Origin: Xylanimonas allomyrinae
GTDB taxonomy: Bacteria > Actinomycetota > Actinomycetes > Actinomycetales > Cellulomonadaceae
Direction: 5' to 3'
DNA: 64,000 nt
Assembly: GCF_004135345.1 (NCBI RefSeq)
Contig: NZ_CP035495.1
Coordinates: forward strand, 3,410,001 to 3,474,000
Shown here: piece after piece, positions 62,367 to 64,000 of the stretch
Position numbering within the stretch: position 1 is the first letter of the stretch
Layout: every line of letters starts with the position of its first letter
Notes under the pieces: model-generated
Database searches by the model: none
What the model was told of the DNA's origin: nothing
Seen by the model: only the letters and a program-made list of their open reading frames with translations
Translations under genes and position numbers: made by a program

Positions 62367-64000
62367 GCAGCTGGAGCACGGGCCGCAGGCCCCTCACGAT
62401 CGCGATCCTCGCCATGGGCGGCGAGGGCGGCGGCGTCCTCGCCGACTGGATCGTCGCCGTCGGGGAGCGCGCGGGGTACCACGCGCAGAACACCTCGGTC
62501 GCGGGCGTCGCCCAGCGCACCGGGGCGACCGTCTACTACGTCGAGCTGTACCCGGGCGGCCAGGCAGGACCGGAGGACACCCGCAGCGAGCCGGTGCTGA
62601 GCCTGTTCCCCACGCCCGGGGAGGTCGACGTCGTCATCGCCTCCGAGCTCATGGAGGCCGGGCGGGCGATCCAGAGAGGCTTCGCCACCCCGGACCGCAC
62701 GACGCTCATCGCCTCGACCCACCGCGTCTACTCGATGGACGAGAAGCTTGCCCTCGGTGACGGCCGCGTCGACAGCAACACGCTGCTCGAAGCCGCGCAC
62801 GGCGGGGCGAAGCGCCTCATCGCGGCAGACTTCATGGCGCTCGCCCTCGAGGCGCGCAGCGTGATCAGCGCCTCGCTGTTCGGTGCGCTGGCCGGCTCGG
62901 GCGCGCTGCCGTTCGACAGGGCGGGCTTCGAGGACGCGATCCGGGCCAGCGGGAAGGGCGTCGACGCCTCGCTGGCCGCCTTCGCCGCAGGCCTGGACGC
63001 CGCGCAGCGCCCCGCACCGCGCCCCCTCCCGGCGGAAGGCCGCGGCACCGGACCCGTGCCCGTGACCATCGGCCGCAGCCGGCCCGTGGACGCCACCGAG
63101 GCGGCGGCCGCCGCGGCCGCCGAGCGGCGCGCGGAGCAGGCCGTGCGCGACCCGGCCTCGCTCGTCGGCCCGGGCCTGCAGGACGCGGCCGCCCGGGTCG
63201 CCGCCGACTTCCCCGCCCCCGCGCGCTCGATGCTGCTGCACGGCGTCGTACGCACCGCCGTCCACCAGGACACGCGCTACACCGACACCTACCTTGACCG
63301 TGTCGCACGGTTCGTCGCCCTCGAACGGCCCGACGGCCCGGCCCGGCTGACCACCGAGGCCGCCCGCCACGTGGCGCTGTGGATGTGCTATCAGGACACC
63401 ATCCACGTCGCGCAGCAGAAGATCCGCCGCCGCCGCCTCGACGCCGTGCGCGCCGAGGCCAAGGCGGCACCCGGGCAGCTCCTGAACGTGCGCGAGTACC
63501 TGCACCCGCAGCTCGACGAGATCGCCGACACCCTCCCGACGGCGATCGGCCGGCGCGTGGCCGCGTCCGCCGGGCTCGGCCGCGCCATCGGCCGGGTCAC
63601 CCGCGACGGCATGGTCGTCAACACCACCGGCGTCGTCGGCTTCACGATGCTGTGGGCCATGGCCAGGTTCCGGCCGCTGCGGCCCCGGTCGCTGCGCTTC
63701 GGGCGCGAGCAGGCCGCCATCGAGTCCTGGATCACGCAGGCGCTCGCCGCGGCCGCGGTCGACTACGACCTCGCCTGCGAGATCGTCGAGTGCCAGCGCG
63801 TGCTCAAGGGGTACGGAGCCACGCACCGGCACGGCACGGAGAGCTTCGCGACGCTCCTGGAGGTCGCCGCGGATCTCGTCGGCGATCCGGGAGCTGCCCC
63901 GACCCTGGCCCGCCTGCGCGACGCCGCGCTCGCCGACGAGGACGGTGCCGCGCTCCGTCAGGCGCGCGCCGCGCTCGACGGCGGTGTCGCGCGGGCCGGC
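62363..64000 (+). CDS. 2-Oxoacid:ferredoxin oxidoreductase beta-like subunit, long form, partial
   Basis: At least 546 residues, open to the right window edge. The first 190 residues are the gamma/beta-type domain of indolepyruvate oxidoreductase (ILAMGGEGGGVLADWIVA, TSVAGVAQRTGATVYYVEL, SELMEAGRA). An additional helical domain of more than 350 residues follows, as in the long IorB-like proteins of proteobacteria and actinobacteria. Its ATG overlaps the alpha gene stop (ATGA). Together they would form an alpha-beta aryl 2-oxoacid oxidoreductase needing ferredoxin. The 3' end and any further pathway genes are outside the window. Confidence 0.88.
   Translation, partial: MSSWSTGRRPLTIAILAMGGEGGGVLADWIVAVGERAGYHAQNTSVAGVAQRTGATVYYVELYPGGQAGPEDTRSEPVLSLFPTPGEVDVVIASELMEAGRAIQRGFATPDRTTLIASTHRVYSMDEKLALGDGRVDSNTLLEAAHGGAKRLIAADFMALALEARSVISASLFGALAGSGALPFDRAGFEDAIRASGKGVDASLAAFAAGLDAAQRPAPRPLPAEGRGTGPVPVTIGRSRPVDATEAAAAAAAERRAEQAVRDPASLVGPGLQDAAARVAADFPAPARSMLLHGVVRTAVHQDTRYTDTYLDRVARFVALERPDGPARLTTEAARHVALWMCYQDTIHVAQQKIRRRRLDAVRAEAKAAPGQLLNVREYLHPQLDEIADTLPTAIGRRVAASAGLGRAIGRVTRDGMVVNTTGVVGFTMLWAMARFRPLRPRSLRFGREQAAIESWITQALAAAAVDYDLACEIVECQRVLKGYGATHRHGTESFATLLEVAADLVGDPGAAPTLARLRDAALADEDGAALRQARAALDGGVARAG

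Overview
The window is a 64 kb piece of a chromosome from a high-GC actinobacterium. The most likely group is Micrococcales of the Cellulomonas/Promicromonospora kind. This rests on very GC-rich codon use, many GTG starts, ATGA/GTGA gene overlaps, a nuo operon next to a long-chain polyprenyl diphosphate synthase, the rpmG-hadA-hadB-type order, a Tad pilus locus and an FHA-type EccC ATPase. No rRNA, CRISPR array, transposase or phage gene was seen. The genus is inferred, not proven.

Layout. (1) 1-8883: the distal nuo operon (nuoH end, nuoI-N) and a polyprenyl diphosphate synthase, i.e. complex I plus the likely menaquinone tail. (2) 9158-22915: an accessory locus of FHA, zinc-ribbon and RDD proteins, a PP2C phosphatase, small lipoproteins and a T7SS-like FHA-EccC ATPase. 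It also holds a repeated two-gene module: a lipoprotein followed, with a 4-bp GTGA overlap, by a secreted OmpA-domain protein. The EccC gene is broken by an in-frame TAG. It is also fused to a second, almost identical copy of the module (9342-10455 = 21010-22123, constant offset 11668). (3) 23015-37802: a Tad/Flp pilus locus with prepilin peptidase, CpaB, CpaE, TadE-like proteins, CpaF, TadB, TadC, a two-component system, Flp pilin, TadG-like protein and a lipoprotein carrying a third kind of OmpA domain. (4) 37940-49992: mostly housekeeping genes: FprA-type ferredoxin reductase, HtpX, a SorC-type regulator with a class II aldolase, a HAD hydrolase, YajQ, tRNA-Tyr/Thr/Met, rpmG, a hadA/hadB-like pair, a LacI regulator with an MFS transporter, and murB. 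(5) 50027-64000: an aromatic catabolic cluster that runs off the right edge.

The catabolic cluster is the most coherent biology here. It encodes a two-component flavin monooxygenase (LLM oxygenase plus flavin reductase), a cyclase/isatin-hydrolase-type metal hydrolase, an indolepyruvate-type 2-oxoacid:ferredoxin oxidoreductase pair, a fused monooxygenase/Old-Yellow-Enzyme protein of the 2-aminobenzoyl-CoA type, two thioesterases, a fumarylacetoacetase-fold hydrolase, RidA and a cupin, with PaaX and AraC regulators. Read together these suggest the route indolic compound -> isatin -> isatinate -> 2-aminobenzoyl-CoA -> dearomatised enamine -> beta-oxidation. The pathway is an inference; the family assignments are much firmer.

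A recurring oddity is that five genes (nuoH, the first tad gene, cpaE, a lipoprotein at 36360 and the iorA-like gene) each look interrupted by loss of one base in a G/C run. This may be sequencing or assembly error, so those genes are probably intact in the organism. The eccC lesion is different in kind (a stop codon plus a chimeric junction).
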